A stretch of DNA of 6,788 bases from DASVDK01 sp036562265 [NCBI: Thermodesulfobacteriota bacterium]. Lineage in GTDB: Bacteria > DASVDK01. The stretch covers positions 1 through 6,788 of the forward strand of contig DATCKS010000345.1 of the NCBI GenBank assembly GCA_036562265.1. Reading direction: 5' to 3'. The translations under genes and the position numbers were made by a program. Below the pieces are notes generated by a model. It worked only from the letters and a program-made list of their open reading frames with translations, was not told the DNA's origin and ran no database searches. Below are positions 6,433 to 6,788 of the stretch, piece by piece (position 1 is the first letter of the stretch; each line of letters starts with the position of its first letter).

Positions 6433-6466
6433 CGCGCAATGCGCGGCGCGGCTCGCTCGGCAATGC
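6433..6466. repeat. Dyad and paired GCAATGC elements, operator-like
   Basis: CGCGCAATGCGCG at 6433-6445 is a 13-base palindrome apart from its central base. Its core GCAATGC (6436-6442) recurs at 6460-6466, 24 bases away. Each core is itself a 3+1+3 dyad. They lie about 200 bases upstream of the symporter start, a plausible place for a regulator to bind. In such GC-rich DNA short dyads also occur by chance, so this is only a candidate. Confidence 0.2.
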
Positions 6467-6491
6467 TGGCAAGCGCTCGGGAGGGGTTCGT

Positions 6492-6788
6492 CTAGCCGAC
6501 CTGTGCGGTGAGGAAGCGCTCGTCGAGGGCGCGCTGGAGCGAGGCGACGGTACGGAACGCCTCGGTGAGGGACGCCCGCTCGACGCGGTCGAGACGGCGC
6601 GGCGCGACCCGGTTGTCGGGCGGCCGGCCGGCGGCCACGGCGGCGAGCTGGTGGGCGAGGCGAACGCGCAGGATGACCCTGTAGGCCGCCTCGATGTCGG
6701 CCGCCTCGGCCGGGGTGATGGCGCCGCGCGCCGCCGCGCCGGCCAGTCGCTCGAGCGTGCCGGTTGCCGTGAGGCCCAGGGACAGCGC
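6492..6788 (-). CDS. C-terminal end of a second DUF294-type protein (5' part outside window)
   Basis: The visible 98 codons end at TAG 6494-6492 and run off the right edge. They correspond to the helical C-terminal domain of the CBS/DUF294 protein at 2740-4254. Shared blocks in the same order are LGL..T.TLERL near residues 3-15, AAY.VI.R.R near 34-43, QLA...AGRPP near 48-57, ERA.L.EA near 70-77, SLQ..L near 83-88 and RFLT at 91-94. By hand alignment about half of the residues are identical with a one-residue gap, so this is a true paralogue rather than a recent duplicate. Whether it too carries CBS repeats and an intact nucleotidyltransferase motif cannot be seen. It reads toward the symporter, 253 bases away, and could share a transcript with it. 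Confidence 0.85.
   Translation of the reverse strand, partial: ALSLGLTATGTLERLAGAAARGAITPAEAADIEAAYRVILRVRLAHQLAAVAAGRPPDNRVAPRRLDRVERASLTEAFRTVASLQRALDERFLTAQVG

Larger units (their letters stand above)
6239..6491 (-). promoter_or_regulatory. Leader/promoter region of the symporter gene cluster
   Basis: This 253-base gap is the only sizeable non-coding stretch in the right-hand cluster and should hold the symporter promoter. I find no convincing -35/-10 pair and no sigma-54 site. A weak candidate on the minus strand is TTGCGC, 18 bases, TAGCAT, just inside the dyad repeats near 6440. Other content: two GCAATGC elements 24 bases apart, an imperfect short repeat at about 6299-6322, a second GGAGGTG at 6407-6401 with no start codon behind it, and a possible 35-codon leader frame reaching the symporter start. 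No clear terminator for the upstream DUF294 gene is seen, so read-through is possible. Confidence 0.35.

Overview
This is a high-GC window (roughly 70% G+C by eye, with third codon positions almost always G or C). It carries seven supported protein-coding genes. It looks like chromosomal DNA of a high-GC, probably Gram-negative bacterium of the delta-proteobacterial, Myxococcota, Acidobacteriota or Rokubacteria type. That guess rests on base composition, the Tat-exported molybdoenzyme, the UbiD-type decarboxylase and the symporter/CBS-DUF294 gene set. No gene here fixes the taxon. I see no rRNA, tRNA, CRISPR array, insertion sequence or prophage gene.

Left part (1-2039): a UbiD-family prenyl-FMN decarboxylase reads leftward off the window edge from a GTG at 905. 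Across a gap of about 120 bases, a Tat-exported sulfite-oxidase-family molybdopterin enzyme (1029-2039) is read rightward. The two are divergent, and nothing in the sequence links their functions. The molybdoenzyme ends only 5 bases from the stop of the next, oppositely oriented gene.

Right part (2045-6788, all minus strand, transcribed right to left): a compact cluster. In transcription order it holds: the C-terminal end of a DUF294-type protein (6492-6788, cut by the window edge); a 253-base gap; a sodium:solute symporter (4415-6238); a 25-residue single-helix membrane microprotein (4322-4399) with an excellent ribosome binding site 15 bases behind the symporter stop; a very strong GC hairpin (4278-4309); a CBS-pair/DUF294 nucleotidyltransferase-like protein (2740-4254); and a DEDDh 3'-5' exonuclease-like protein (2045-2743) joined to it by an ATGA overlap.

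The right-hand cluster is the part to look at twice. It combines a secondary transporter, a tiny membrane partner, a CBS/nucleotidyltransferase-fold regulator and a nuclease. A second, clearly paralogous DUF294 protein sits on the other side of the transporter, with about half its residues identical over 98 aligned by hand. Inference: a sodium-driven carboxylate or other solute carrier whose activity or synthesis is tuned by an adenine-nucleotide-sensing CBS/DUF294 module. The role of the exonuclease is unexplained. Two other choices matter to a reader: the symporter start is best placed at ATG 6238, and the CBS/DUF294 start at ATG 4254, because the longer GTG starts fall inside a Shine-Dalgarno sequence and inside the hairpin respectively.
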